A DNA stretch of 64,000 nucleotides from NCBI RefSeq assembly GCF_021513155.1, contig NZ_CP090983.1:682001-746000 (forward strand), written 5' to 3'. Below, in pieces: positions 55,507 through 64,000 of this stretch (positions within the stretch are counted from its first letter, which is position 1; the number at the start of each line of letters is the position of its first letter). The notes below the pieces were generated by a model. That model was given only the letters and a program-made list of their open reading frames with translations. It did no database searches and had not been told where the DNA came from. The position numbers were made by a program, and so were the translations under genes. The stretch is from Jeotgalibaca sp. MA1X17-3. GTDB lineage: Bacteria; Bacillota; Bacilli; Lactobacillales; Aerococcaceae.

Positions 55507-55893
55507 ATGGTTAAAAAAGCAACTCGAAAACGTCGTGTAAGAAAAAATATTGAGTCGGGCGTAGCACATATTCGCTCTACTTTTAACAATACAATCGTAA
55601 TGATTACAGATGTACACGGAAATGCCGTTTCATGGTCATCCGCTGGTGCGTTAGGTTTTAGAGGGTCTCGTAAATCCACTCCTTTCGCTGCTCAAATGGC
55701 TGCTGAAGCCGCAGCAAAAGTATGTATGGAACATGGAATGAAATCAGTAGAAGTTGCTGTTAAAGGTCCTGGTTCAGGACGCGAAGCTGCAATTCGTTCA
55801 TTACAAGCAACTGGTTTAGAAGTTACTGCCATTCGTGACGTAACTCCAATTCCACATAACGGATGCCGCCCACCAAAACGTCGTCGCGTATAA
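55507..55893 (+). CDS. rpsK: 30S ribosomal protein S11
   Basis: 128 residues with GVAHIRSTFNNTIVMITD and the conserved end DVTPIPHNGCRPPKRRRV. Lies on the 30S platform near the Shine-Dalgarno helix. Confidence 0.97.
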   Translation: MVKKATRKRRVRKNIESGVAHIRSTFNNTIVMITDVHGNAVSWSSAGALGFRGSRKSTPFAAQMAAEAAAKVCMEHGMKSVEVAVKGPGSGREAAIRSLQATGLEVTAIRDVTPIPHNGCRPPKRRRV

Positions 55894-55975
55894 TTGCAGT
55901 TTGTATAAAAAATATATTAATTCGCAATGGACTCACTATGATGAACGAACCGTTTTGAAAGGGGTAAATTGACAT

Positions 55976-56920
55976 ATGATCGAAATTGAAAAACCAAGAA
56001 TTGAAACGATTGAGATCAGCGAAGGTGCAACATTTGGCAAATTCGTTGTAGAACCACTTGAACGGGGATATGGGACAACACTTGGCAACTCATTACGTCG
56101 TATTTTGCTTTCTTCTTTGCCTGGTACTGCTGTATCGACCATTCAAATCGACGGCGTACTACATGAATTTTCAACCATTGATGGTGTGTTGGAAGACGTA
56201 ACACAAATCGTCTTGAACATTAAACAATTGGCTTTGAAATTTTATTCGCAAGAAGATAAGACTATCGAAATCGATGTAAAAGGTCCTGCAGTCGTAACGG
56301 CAGCGGACATCAATCATGACAGTGATGTAGAAATCTTAAACCCTGATTTATATATATGTACAGTTGCTGAAGGTGCACAATTACATGTGCGTATGGACGC
56401 AAAAAATGGCCGTGGATATATTCGTTCCGAACATAATAAAACGGACGATATGCCTATTGGTGTGATTCCGGTAGACTCTATTTTTACACCTGTAAAAAAA
56501 GTGAACTATCAAGTGGAAAACACTCGTATTGGTCAAAAGAATGTATATGATAAATTAACTTTAGATGTATGGACAGATGGTTCTGTCAGCCCGGAAGAAG
56601 CAGTTAGTTTAGCTGCCAAAATCCTAACCGAGCATTTAAACATCTTCGTCAATCTTACCGATCAAGCTCGTAAAGCGGAAATCATGGTAGAAAAAGAAGA
56701 AACTCAAAAAGAGAAAATGCTTGAAATGACGATTGAAGAACTAGACCTTTCTGTACGTTCTTATAACTGTTTGAAACGCGCAGGAATCAATACTATTCAA
56801 GAGCTGACTGACAAGTCAGAAGCAGAAATGATTAAAGTGCGTAATCTCGGACGTAAATCACTTGAAGAAGTGAAGAATAAATTGGACGAATTAGAATTGT
56901 CCCTACGTCACGAAGACTAG
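55976..56920 (+). CDS. rpoA: RNA polymerase alpha subunit
   Basis: 314 residues. The N-terminal dimerisation domain (GTTLGNSLRRILLSSLPG) is joined by a linker to the C-terminal DNA- and activator-binding domain (LSVRSYNCLKRAGINTIQEL). Start ATG follows AAAGGGG. Encoded between S11 and L17 as usual. Confidence 0.97.
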   Translation: MIEIEKPRIETIEISEGATFGKFVVEPLERGYGTTLGNSLRRILLSSLPGTAVSTIQIDGVLHEFSTIDGVLEDVTQIVLNIKQLALKFYSQEDKTIEIDVKGPAVVTAADINHDSDVEILNPDLYICTVAEGAQLHVRMDAKNGRGYIRSEHNKTDDMPIGVIPVDSIFTPVKKVNYQVENTRIGQKNVYDKLTLDVWTDGSVSPEEAVSLAAKILTEHLNIFVNLTDQARKAEIMVEKEETQKEKMLEMTIEELDLSVRSYNCLKRAGINTIQELTDKSEAEMIKVRNLGRKSLEEVKNKLDELELSLRHED

Positions 56921-56947
56921 TACTGCAGCAAAGGAGGATTACCCAAA

Positions 56948-57328
56948 ATGGCTTATCGTAAACTAGGACGTACAAGTTCCCAAAGAAAAGCAATGTTACG
57001 TGATTTGACAACAGATTTGTTGATTAACGAACGCATTGTTACAACGGAAGCTCGTGCTAAAGAAATCCGTAGAACGACTGAAAAGATGATTACATTGGGC
57101 AAGCGTGGCGACTTAGCTGCACGCCGTATGGCAGCGCAGTTTGTTCGTAACGAAGTAGCTGATGTTCGTGAAGAAGGCGAAGATATTGTTATCGAGTCTG
57201 CTTTGCAAAAATTATTCAATGGTTTAGCTGATCGTTATGCTGATCGCCAAGGTGGATACACTCGTATCATGAAAACAGAACCCCGTCGTGGAGATTCTGC
57301 ACCAATGGTTATTATTGAATTAGTTTAA
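56948..57328 (+). CDS. rplQ: 50S ribosomal protein L17
   Basis: 126 residues, MAYRKLGRTSSQRKAMLRDL start and the EPRRGDSAPMVIIEL end. Tunnel-exit protein. Last gene of the supercluster; the next plausible terminator is about 230 bases downstream. Confidence 0.97.
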   Translation: MAYRKLGRTSSQRKAMLRDLTTDLLINERIVTTEARAKEIRRTTEKMITLGKRGDLAARRMAAQFVRNEVADVREEGEDIVIESALQKLFNGLADRYADRQGGYTRIMKTEPRRGDSAPMVIIELV

Positions 57329-57435
57329 TCAAATTGTGCGTCAAGTACTTTTTGTGATTTTCAGATGAAAAGAGCGTTATGATGTTGATCTTTCCCTTTT
57401 TAGGTCGAGAGGTTAAAGTCTAGCTCGTGACATTT

Positions 57436-57459
57436 TACGAGAATGGAATCATTCTCGTA
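57436..57459. other. Perfect 9-bp inverted repeat downstream of rplQ
   Basis: TACGAGAAT-GGAATC-ATTCTCGTA. No T tract, so it is not an ordinary terminator; could be an mRNA 3' stabiliser or processing site. The rest of 57329-57557 shows no supported gene. Confidence 0.5.
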
Positions 57460-57557
57460 GGGTGCTCACCATTTGTAATAAAGATGCTTTGTGAGTATGA
57501 ACTAGAAATGTTCAGCTCTATTTTTTTTTCTAATCAGTGGTTACCCATAACCCGTTC

Positions 57558-57596
57558 AAAAAAATCCCAAGTGATCATAGTCACTTGGGATTTTTT
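57558..57596. terminator. Bidirectional terminator between rplQ and the esterase gene
   Basis: Stem AAAAAATCCCAAGTGA with its perfect complement, loop TCATAG, and A/T runs on both sides. Confidence 0.93.
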
Positions 57597-57604
57597 GTGT
57601 TCTT

Positions 57605-58369
57605 TTAGATTTTTTGATTGAGTAAATGATCCATCCATTTTAGAGTAGTTTGAATATGATGATCCCAAAAGGACCAAGAGTGCGTTCCAGCTTCTTCAAT
57701 AAACTGATGATGGAGGTTTAAATCGGTTCTTTTATTGATTTCATCTCGAAAATGGAGATTCGATTTATACAAAAAATCTTCTGTACCAATGATTTGTAAG
57801 AGAGCAGGCATATCTTCGGTATGTGGCATGTTTTTAATCAGATGGACTAAGTCATTCTCTGAATCTTTTAATCGTTCTAGACTACCAAATATAGGCTTCA
57901 GTTCTGTATCTCTGTTAGAGTCTTGTTCCCAACGCATGACCACATCCAACGCACCGGAAAGAGAAGCTGCACCAGCAAATCGTTCAGGAAATTGTAATGC
58001 AAACTTTATTGCTCCATATCCTCCCATTGAAAAGCCGGCCACAAATGTATCTTTTTTATGAGTAGACAACCGAAATTGATTTTGCATTTTACGAGGAAAT
58101 TCTTCAGTTAAAAAGGTCCAATAGTTACCACCAACTGCCATGTCTGTATAGTAACTCAGATGTACTTGAGGCATTAAAATAGCTATATTATATTTAGAAG
58201 CATAACGAACGAGAGAAGTATTATGGATCCAAGATTTTTCATCTCCGGACTTTCCGTGTAATAAGTATAGAACTGGATACGGCCCCGGAACTTTTTCTGG
58301 AAGAATAGCGGAGTAACTTATATTTAACCCTAATGTATCAGAATATAAATCACCATAGATTACACCCAT
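57605..58369 (-). CDS. Esterase D/EstA-like alpha/beta hydrolase
   Basis: A 254-residue cytoplasmic serine hydrolase. The nucleophile elbow is GFSMGGYGA near residue 116; LLHGKSGDEKSWIHNT provides the oxyanion region, and a His (THSWSFWDHH) near residue 233 can complete the triad. The layout matches tributyrin esterase EstA and S-formylglutathione hydrolase relatives of lactic acid bacteria; the natural substrate is unknown. It is reversed relative to its neighbours and inserted between rplQ and the ECF genes, which are often adjacent in Firmicutes. Confidence 0.82.
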   Translation of the reverse strand: MGVIYGDLYSDTLGLNISYSAILPEKVPGPYPVLYLLHGKSGDEKSWIHNTSLVRYASKYNIAILMPQVHLSYYTDMAVGGNYWTFLTEEFPRKMQNQFRLSTHKKDTFVAGFSMGGYGAIKFALQFPERFAGAASLSGALDVVMRWEQDSNRDTELKPIFGSLERLKDSENDLVHLIKNMPHTEDMPALLQIIGTEDFLYKSNLHFRDEINKRTDLNLHHQFIEEAGTHSWSFWDHHIQTTLKWMDHLLNQKI

Positions 58370-58583
58370 AAATAGAACACCCCTTTTATTTTTTAATTAT
58401 ACAGGAACCCTTTCTAATAATGCATTTTTGCTAACTTTCAAGTATACTATATAAGTGTTAAATATGGGTGCCGACTCTCCATGAAAGTCGAAGAAAGCAA
58501 AAAGCTTTATAAAAAGTTGAATGATCGGTAAGAATGATAATGACACCAATGTATTTGGTATGTAAAAGGAAGTAGGGTTAAGG

Positions 58584-59423
58584 ATGGAAGAAATAATCCA
58601 ATTAAAAAATATATCTTTTACTTATTCAGAAGAAGATCTTCGTCCTGCATTAAATGACGTTTCTTTTTCCATTAATAAAGGGGAATGGATTGCAATAATT
58701 GGACCGAACGGCTCTGGTAAGTCGACATTAGCAAAAACAATTAATGGTTTAATAGAAGCAAATTCTGGAGAAGTAGTATTAGGGGGAGTTCCACTTTCTA
58801 CGGAAACAGTGTGGGACGTTCGTCGCAAGGTGGGAATGGTTTTTCAAAACCCAGATAATCAATTTGTTGGTTCTACAGTTCAAGATGATGTAGCCTTTGG
58901 ATTAGAAAATATTGGCATTCCTCGCGAGCAAATGATTACTCGAGTAGAAAATGCTGTTGAAGCAGTAAACATGACAGAATTCATTGATAAAGAACCTGCT
59001 CGTCTTTCTGGCGGACAAAAACAACGTGTAGCGATTGCTGGGATTATTGCCTTGGCTCCCGACATTATTATTTTAGATGAAGCAACGACCATGCTGGATC
59101 CAAAAGGGCGCAATGAAGTAATCGAAACGATTTTACGGATTAAAGAAGAACGTGACCTAACCGTCATTTCTATTACCCATGATATCGATGAAGCTGCTAA
59201 AGCAAATCGTATTTTTGTAATGCAAGAAGGACAACTCAAACAAATTGGTACTCCAGAAGAAATATTTGCTGTAGGTGCAGATATTATAGAAATGGGATTA
59301 GACATCCCGTTTCCAGAAAAATTAAAATATCAGTTGCAACGTCAAGGAATTAGTGTTCCCGATGAGTACTTAACAGAAGAAGGGATGGTGGATTGGTTAT
59401 GGAAATTGTTTTCCGTGATGTAG
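58584..59423 (+). CDS. ecfA1: ECF transporter ATPase EcfA1
   Basis: First ATPase of the shared energising module of ECF vitamin and metal importers, 279 residues. Walker A GPNGSGKST, Q-loop FQNPDNQF, LSGGQKQR and Walker B ILDEATTMLDP. The FQNPDNQF form is typical of EcfA1. Overlaps the start of ecfA2. Substrate-binding S components are elsewhere. Confidence 0.95.
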   Translation: MEEIIQLKNISFTYSEEDLRPALNDVSFSINKGEWIAIIGPNGSGKSTLAKTINGLIEANSGEVVLGGVPLSTETVWDVRRKVGMVFQNPDNQFVGSTVQDDVAFGLENIGIPREQMITRVENAVEAVNMTEFIDKEPARLSGGQKQRVAIAGIIALAPDIIILDEATTMLDPKGRNEVIETILRIKEERDLTVISITHDIDEAAKANRIFVMQEGQLKQIGTPEEIFAVGADIIEMGLDIPFPEKLKYQLQRQGISVPDEYLTEEGMVDWLWKLFSVM

Positions 59424-60310
59424 GATTTTCTTATTCAGCAGGAACACCATTTGAGAGTCGTGCTTTGCATGATGTAAACTTAATGATACCGGACCACGGC
59501 TATACAGCTTTGATTGGTCATACTGGTAGCGGAAAATCGACCATTACCCAACATTTAAACGCTCTTTTGAAACCAACTGAAGGAACGGTTACCATTGGTG
59601 ATCTGACTATTGATTCACAAACAAGTAATAAAAATCTGAAATTTTTACGCAAAAAAGTGGGAATTGTGTTCCAATTTCCAGAATCACAACTTTTTGAAGA
59701 AACCGTAGCAAAGGATATTGCCTTTGGGCCAAAGAACTTTGGTATATCAGACGAAGAGGCTCTTCGTATTGTGAAAGAAGTATTGCCTCTCGTTGGTTTA
59801 GATGAAACATTCATGGAGCGTTCTCCTTTTGATCTTTCAGGAGGTCAAATGCGTCGTGTCGCGATTGCTGGGGTACTAGCGATGCAACCGGAAGTGTTGG
59901 TTTTAGATGAACCAACGGCTGGGTTAGATCCAGAAGGACGTCGTGAAATTATGAATATGTTTTATAATTTACATGTAGATAAAGGACTTTCGATTATCTT
60001 GGTTACTCATCAAATGGATGATGTAGCTTCCTATGCTGATCATGTCGTTATTATTGAAAAAGGAACCGTTGTAAAAATGGGAACGCCAGATGAAGTTTTT
60101 CTAGATGCAGATTGGTTACAAGAAAAACAACTAGGGCTACCGTCTTCCTTACAATTTTTGAAGATGTTTTCCGAAAAAACAGGAATTGATTTTGGTACGC
60201 AACGACCATTGGGTACAGAGCGATTAGCCGAAGTGTTACTTTCTAAATTGCAAGAAAAAAATCCGGATGCACAAACAGCTACTCAGAAAGAAGGTGGCTG
60301 GAATGCTTGA
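59399..60310 (+). CDS. ecfA2: ECF transporter ATPase EcfA2
   Basis: Second ATPase of the module, 303 residues. Walker A GHTGSGKST, Q-loop FQFPESQLFEE, LSGGQMRRVAIAG and DEPTAGLDPEG. ATG 59399 lies within the ecfA1 end and matches the family start; a TTG two codons earlier is an alternative. Its stop lies inside the ecfT start region, so all three genes are coupled. Confidence 0.95.
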   Translation: MEIVFRDVGFSYSAGTPFESRALHDVNLMIPDHGYTALIGHTGSGKSTITQHLNALLKPTEGTVTIGDLTIDSQTSNKNLKFLRKKVGIVFQFPESQLFEETVAKDIAFGPKNFGISDEEALRIVKEVLPLVGLDETFMERSPFDLSGGQMRRVAIAGVLAMQPEVLVLDEPTAGLDPEGRREIMNMFYNLHVDKGLSIILVTHQMDDVASYADHVVIIEKGTVVKMGTPDEVFLDADWLQEKQLGLPSSLQFLKMFSEKTGIDFGTQRPLGTERLAEVLLSKLQEKNPDAQTATQKEGGWNA

Positions 60311-61100
60311 GAAAATGCTTTTTGGTCGATACATTCAAGGAACCTCTTTTGTTCATAAAATGGATCCACGTGCAAAGCTAATAGGTGCTTTTTATTTTAT
60401 TATTATCATTTTCTTAGCAAACAACTGGATTACCTATTTAGCAATGGCAATATTCACGTTCCTTTGTGTCTTTTTATCGGATATTCCTATAAAAGTATTT
60501 ATTAATGGCGTGAAACCGTTGATTTGGTTGATATCTTTTACGGTTATATTACAAATCCTCTTTACAACTGGGGGAGAAAGTTACTTTAGTTGGGGAATCA
60601 TTCATATTACTTCCTTTGGATTATTAAATGGAGCCTTTATCTTTATGCGTTTTGTGCTCATTATTTTTATGTCTACATTGCTTACGTTAACAACGATGCC
60701 TCTATCATTAACGGATGCAATTGAATCCCTACTGAATCCATTAAAAAAATGGAAAGTACCGGTACATGAGATTGCATTGATGCTTTCCATCGCCTTGCGC
60801 TTTGTCCCTACATTAATGGATGAAGCAACCAAAATTATGAATGCACAACGAGCTCGAGGTGTGGACTTTGGAGAGGGAAATATTATCCAACAAATGAAGT
60901 CTGTAACACCGATTTTGGTACCTCTGTTTGTAAGCTCATTTAATCGTGCAGATGAACTGGCAAATGCTATGGAAGCAAGAGGATACCAAGGAGGAGAAGG
61001 GCGTACAAAATTCCGTCTGCTTGATTGGCAAGGACGCGATAATCTAGCAATGGCGGCTTTTCTACTCCTTACGGTCCTGTTAATATTTTTACGAACATAA
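60303..61100 (+). CDS. ecfT: ECF transporter membrane subunit EcfT
   Basis: Membrane scaffold (265 residues) that joins EcfA1A2 to exchangeable S components. About five or six hydrophobic helices and the two coupling motifs with Ala-Arg-Gly (AQRARGVDFGEG, AMEARGYQGG) are visible. ATG 60303 follows GAAGGTGG and overlaps ecfA2 by 8 bases. Confidence 0.95.
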   Translation: MLEKMLFGRYIQGTSFVHKMDPRAKLIGAFYFIIIIFLANNWITYLAMAIFTFLCVFLSDIPIKVFINGVKPLIWLISFTVILQILFTTGGESYFSWGIIHITSFGLLNGAFIFMRFVLIIFMSTLLTLTTMPLSLTDAIESLLNPLKKWKVPVHEIALMLSIALRFVPTLMDEATKIMNAQRARGVDFGEGNIIQQMKSVTPILVPLFVSSFNRADELANAMEARGYQGGEGRTKFRLLDWQGRDNLAMAAFLLLTVLLIFLRT

Positions 61101-61112
61101 ACGAAATTCAAA

Positions 61113-61142
61113 AAACCCGGAGAGATTTTGTCCGGGCTTTTC
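61113..61142 (+). terminator. Terminator after ecfT
   Basis: CCCGGA/TCCGGG stem with a 9-base loop and a T-rich tail. truA follows at once, so some read-through is likely. Confidence 0.75.
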
Positions 61143-61177
61143 TATTTAAAAAAGAGAAAATGAAAGGAAGGTGAATT

Positions 61178-61951
61178 ATGCCGATCCAACGATACAAATG
61201 TACAGTTCAATATGATGGAACCAATTATGTGGGGTATCAAATACAAAAAAATGGGAATAGTGTCCAAGCTGAAATTCAAAAAGCACTAAAAAAGATGTTC
61301 AAAGGACACACGATTCCAATACAAGGATCTGGTCGAACGGATTCAGGAGTTCATGCTTGTGGACAAGTGATTCATTTTGATTGTCCAGTTGATATTGAAC
61401 CAGTTCACCTACAAAGAGCTCTCAATAGCATACTTCCAGCAGATATCTTAATTCTAGAAGCAGAACAAGTCAGTCAAGACTTTCACTCTCGTTTCGGAGC
61501 AAAAGGAAAAAAATATGTGTATCGGGTCGATTTAAATCGATTTCCCGATCCATTTAAACGACTCTATACGCTACACCATCCTTATCAAATTAATCTAGAA
61601 AATTTACAAGAAGCATTGGCTAAAGTAGTCGGCGAACATGATTTTACTAGTTTTTGTTCGACAAAAACGACGAAAGAAAATAAGGTACGAACGGTTTATG
61701 AAGCATCTTGTCGAATCGATAAAGAAAAAAATGAACTAGTTTTTACCTTTGTTGGGAATGGATTTCTTTATAATATGGTCCGGATTTTTGTAGGAACTGG
61801 ACTCCAAATTGCGGATGGGATGCGACCCGTGGAAGAAATGGATCGACTCTTGAAAGTAAAGGACCGTAACGAAGCGGGACCTACTGCTTCAGGCCAAGGA
61901 CTCTACTTAATGGAAGTGTATTATGATGACCAATTTAAGGAAAAGTATTGA
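61178..61951 (+). CDS. truA: tRNA pseudouridine(38-40) synthase TruA
   Basis: 257 residues; isomerises uridines 38-40 in tRNA anticodon arms. Catalytic Asp lies in SGRTDSGVHACGQV near residue 53; FVGNGFLYNMVRIFVGTG is the conserved C-terminal motif. SD GAAAGGAAGG. The order ecfA1-ecfA2-ecfT-truA is conserved in Firmicutes. Confidence 0.96.
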   Translation: MPIQRYKCTVQYDGTNYVGYQIQKNGNSVQAEIQKALKKMFKGHTIPIQGSGRTDSGVHACGQVIHFDCPVDIEPVHLQRALNSILPADILILEAEQVSQDFHSRFGAKGKKYVYRVDLNRFPDPFKRLYTLHHPYQINLENLQEALAKVVGEHDFTSFCSTKTTKENKVRTVYEASCRIDKEKNELVFTFVGNGFLYNMVRIFVGTGLQIADGMRPVEEMDRLLKVKDRNEAGPTASGQGLYLMEVYYDDQFKEKY

Positions 61952-62029
61952 TAATCCTTAAAACCTACTTTTTTCATCTATACATTATGCTATTATGAAA
62001 ATTAATTGAAATAAAAAGGAGACAGATGA

Positions 62030-63037
62030 ATGGAATCATTTAAAGCTTTATGGGCAACTGCAAAAGGTGAAAGTGACATTCAATTAGAAGTTAAACCAAC
62101 TAAGAAAACAGAACTGCAAGAAGGTTCGGTGTTAATAAAGGTACATTACTCCAGTGTGAATTATAAAGATGGACTAGCAGCTACAAATTCAAAAAGTGGA
62201 GTAGTTCGAAACTATCCATTCATATTAGGAATTGATTTGAGTGGAGAAGTAGCAGAATCCCAAACAGACTTATTAGAAGTTGGCGATCAAGTGATCGTAA
62301 CAAATTATGGCTTAGGAGTGTCCCAATATGGCGGTTACAGCGAATATGCACGTGTTCCAGCTGAATGGGTGATTCCATTACCAAAAGGCCTTAGCGTGCG
62401 AGAATCGATGATTCTAGGGACAGCTGGCTTTACAGCAGGTGAATCGATTGTTGCATTAGAAGAACAAGGGATGGATGTAGCAAATGGTCCGGTCTTGATT
62501 CGTGGAGCTTCTGGTGGTTTAGGTGGTATGGCGATAAAAATGTTGAAAAACTTGAATTATACAACCATCGCTGAATCGCGTAAAAAGGACACGGAGAGCG
62601 ATTATTTACATTCCTTAGGTGCAGACGAGATCATTAGTCCAGATGAAGGACAGCTACCTAAAAAGCGCCCTCTAGCTAAACAAAGATGGCAAGCCATCAT
62701 TGATCCAGTAGGAGGAGACTCTCTCGCCGATTACTTAGCACAATTACAATACGGTGGCTCTGTAGCATTAAGCGGAAATGCAGGCGGTATAAATTTTCAA
62801 GCTACTGTTTTACCATTTATATTAAGAGGGATTAAACTGTTGGGAATTGATTCGGTAGAGTATCCAATGGAAAAACGATTGGCACTTTGGAATCGTTTGG
62901 GTAGTGATTTGAAACCGAACGACTTAGAAAAGATGATTGATTATGAAGTTCGTCTAGAAGAATTACCGAATGCTTTCCAGAAAATAATGGCTGGAAACAT
63001 GAAGGGGAGAATCCTTGTTAAGGTAATTGAAGATTAA
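62030..63037 (+). CDS. YhdH/AcuI-type quinone oxidoreductase (zinc-free MDR)
   Basis: NADPH-dependent medium-chain reductase of 335 residues. SSVNYKDGLAATN and GIDLSGEVAES are typical of the YhdH/YhfP/AcuI subfamily, with the Rossmann motif RGASGGLGGMA near residue 160. No structural zinc cysteines are present. Relatives reduce acryloyl-CoA or quinone-like enones. It sits between truA and rplM, where Firmicutes usually have no gene, and has its own SD AAAAGGAG. Confidence 0.86.
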   Translation: MESFKALWATAKGESDIQLEVKPTKKTELQEGSVLIKVHYSSVNYKDGLAATNSKSGVVRNYPFILGIDLSGEVAESQTDLLEVGDQVIVTNYGLGVSQYGGYSEYARVPAEWVIPLPKGLSVRESMILGTAGFTAGESIVALEEQGMDVANGPVLIRGASGGLGGMAIKMLKNLNYTTIAESRKKDTESDYLHSLGADEIISPDEGQLPKKRPLAKQRWQAIIDPVGGDSLADYLAQLQYGGSVALSGNAGGINFQATVLPFILRGIKLLGIDSVEYPMEKRLALWNRLGSDLKPNDLEKMIDYEVRLEELPNAFQKIMAGNMKGRILVKVIED

Positions 63038-63070
63038 TATAAATAATGAGATTTTTTTCAAATGATTTAA

Positions 63071-63099
63071 TTGACAAATGGCTTTGGATGTCGTAAGAT
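63071..63099 (+). promoter_or_regulatory. Promoter of rplM-rpsI
   Basis: Perfect TTGACA, 17-base spacer, TAAGAT. Confidence 0.85.
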
Positions 63100-63105
63100 A
63101 TTAGA

Positions 63106-63185
63106 CGGTATTGTTTGCCACCACTAATGAGCCCCGGAAACTCAAGATGGTTCAAACATTCAGATTAGAAGATGGAGGAAACAAC
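63106..63185 (+). ncRNA. L13 leader RNA
   Basis: The about 80-base leader before rplM carries GGTATTGTTTGCCACCA and GCCCCGGAAACTCAAGATGG, which look like the conserved blocks of the Firmicute L13 leader, a cis-regulatory RNA thought to bind L13. The match is from memory of the motif. Confidence 0.68.
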
Positions 63186-63629
63186 GTGCGTACAACATAT
63201 ATGGCTAAAGCCAACGAAAACGAAAACAAATGGTTTGTAATCGACGCAACTGATATCCCTTTGGGACGTCTATCAACTGTTGCAGCAACAATCCTACGTG
63301 GAAAAAATAAACCAACTTTTACTCCACACGTAGATACAGGTGATTCTGTAATTGTAATTAACGCTGATAAAATAAAACTAACAGGTAAAAAAGCAAGTGA
63401 CAAGATCTATTCTCGCCACAGTGGTTACATTGGTGGACTAAAACAAGTCTCTGCTGGTGAATTACGTGAAAAGAACTCTAGAAGACTATTGGAATATTCT
63501 ATCAAAGGAATGCTTCCTAAGAACTCTCTTGGAGCAAAACAATTCACTAAACTACATGTATACGGTGAAGATATTCACCCACATGCTGCACAAAAACCAG
63601 AAGTTTTAGACATCACTAACCTAATTTAA
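63186..63629 (+). CDS. rplM: 50S ribosomal protein L13
   Basis: 147 residues. I chose GTG 63186 after ATGGAGGA, giving VRTTYMAKANENENKWFVID, the family start; upstream codons belong to the leader RNA. DIPLGRLSTVAATILRGKNK and the HPHAAQKPEVLDI end are diagnostic. Confidence 0.96.
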   Translation: MRTTYMAKANENENKWFVIDATDIPLGRLSTVAATILRGKNKPTFTPHVDTGDSVIVINADKIKLTGKKASDKIYSRHSGYIGGLKQVSAGELREKNSRRLLEYSIKGMLPKNSLGAKQFTKLHVYGEDIHPHAAQKPEVLDITNLI

Positions 63630-63644
63630 GGAGGGAATTCATAT

Positions 63645-64000
63645 GGAACAAGCACAATACACCGGCACTGGCCGTCGTAAAAATTCAACTGCCCGCGTAC
63701 GTTTGGTACCCGGTACAGGAAAATTCATTTTTAACAAAAAAGAGATGGAAGAATATATTCCATTCCCATACTTGTACGAAGTAATCAAACAACCATTGAA
63801 CATTACAGATACTCTAGGAAGCTATGACGTATATGTAAACGTAAATGGTGGTGGATTCACTGGACAAGCTGGAGCAGCTCGTCATGGTATCTCTCGCGCA
63901 TTGTTGCAAGTAGATCCTGACTTCCGCGGACCACTTAAAGAAGCTGGACTTCTAACACGTGACCCACGTATGGTTGAACGTAAAAAACCAGGTCTTAAAA
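63645..64000 (+). CDS. rpsI: 30S ribosomal protein S9 (cut by the window end)
   Basis: The first 118 residues are present: QYTGTGRRKNSTARVRLVPG, then GGGFTGQAGAARHGISRALL, ending in DPRMVERKKPGLK. About 12 residues with the basic C-terminal tail that contacts P-site tRNA are missing beyond position 64000. ATG follows AAGGAGGG, 15 bases after rplM. Confidence 0.96.

Noticed and set aside
57427..57621. 64-codon open frame downstream of rplQ
   Set aside because: No ribosome site, and it runs through an inverted repeat and the bidirectional terminator.
1..64000. Mobile elements, CRISPR arrays, toxin-antitoxin pairs or defence genes
   Set aside because: None seen. No transposase, integrase, repeat-spacer array or other accessory island; gene content is almost wholly core.

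Overview
The window is chromosomal core DNA of a low-GC Firmicute. The L-lactate dehydrogenase, the SagA/PcsB-type secreted hydrolases, veg, the adcACB/purR/glmU/prs order and the joined str, S10, spc and alpha ribosomal operons all point to Lactobacillales. A Carnobacteriaceae- or Enterococcus-like organism fits, but I cannot name genus or species from reading alone. No rRNA, tRNA, CRISPR array, prophage, insertion sequence or defence island was seen. Nearly every gene is a recognisable housekeeping gene, and all but two (ldh and an esterase) lie on the + strand.

Layout. 0.1-6.4 kb: a SagA-like NlpC/P60 hydrolase, then metG-tatD-rnmV-rsmA and veg (tRNA charging and rRNA maturation). 6.5-16.7 kb: a nucleoid-associated protein, ispE, a zinc-uptake operon adcACB behind a Zur-like operator, purR, a second PcsB-like hydrolase with an M23 domain, glmU and prs. 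16.7-35.7 kb: ldh (reverse), pth-mfd-flippase-mazG-rqcP-divIC, an S1-domain protein, tilS-hpt-ftsH, hslO-cysK-like, dusB, lysS. 35.8-40.5 kb: the str operon (rpsL, rpsG, fusA) and tuf. 40.7-42.9 kb: a YflT-like stress protein and a TM-helix-repeat channel-like protein. 43.2-57.3 kb: the S10-spc-alpha supercluster from rpsJ to rplQ, including secY, adk, infA and rpmJ. 57.6-64 kb: an esterase (reverse), the ECF transporter module ecfA1-ecfA2-ecfT, truA, a YhdH-type oxidoreductase, and rplM-rpsI. rpsI is cut by the window end.

The most important caution for a reader is that seven genes (metG, tatD, adcA, divIC, cysK-like, rpsS, rplF) are each broken by one missing base. Six of these lie in homopolymer runs. 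Restoring one base in each gives a full-length protein of the usual family length. Several of these genes are essential, so sequencing or assembly error is much more likely than seven real mutations. I annotate them as intact genes with a marked frameshift.

I found no convincing new system. The points most worth a second look are the cysteine-synthase-like protein with an altered substrate loop, a near-consensus Zur box at adcA, a WalR-type box far upstream of the M23 hydrolase, two paralogous hydrolases sharing an N-terminal architecture but carrying different catalytic domains, an orphan ispE, and leader RNAs in front of rpsL, rpsJ and rplM.
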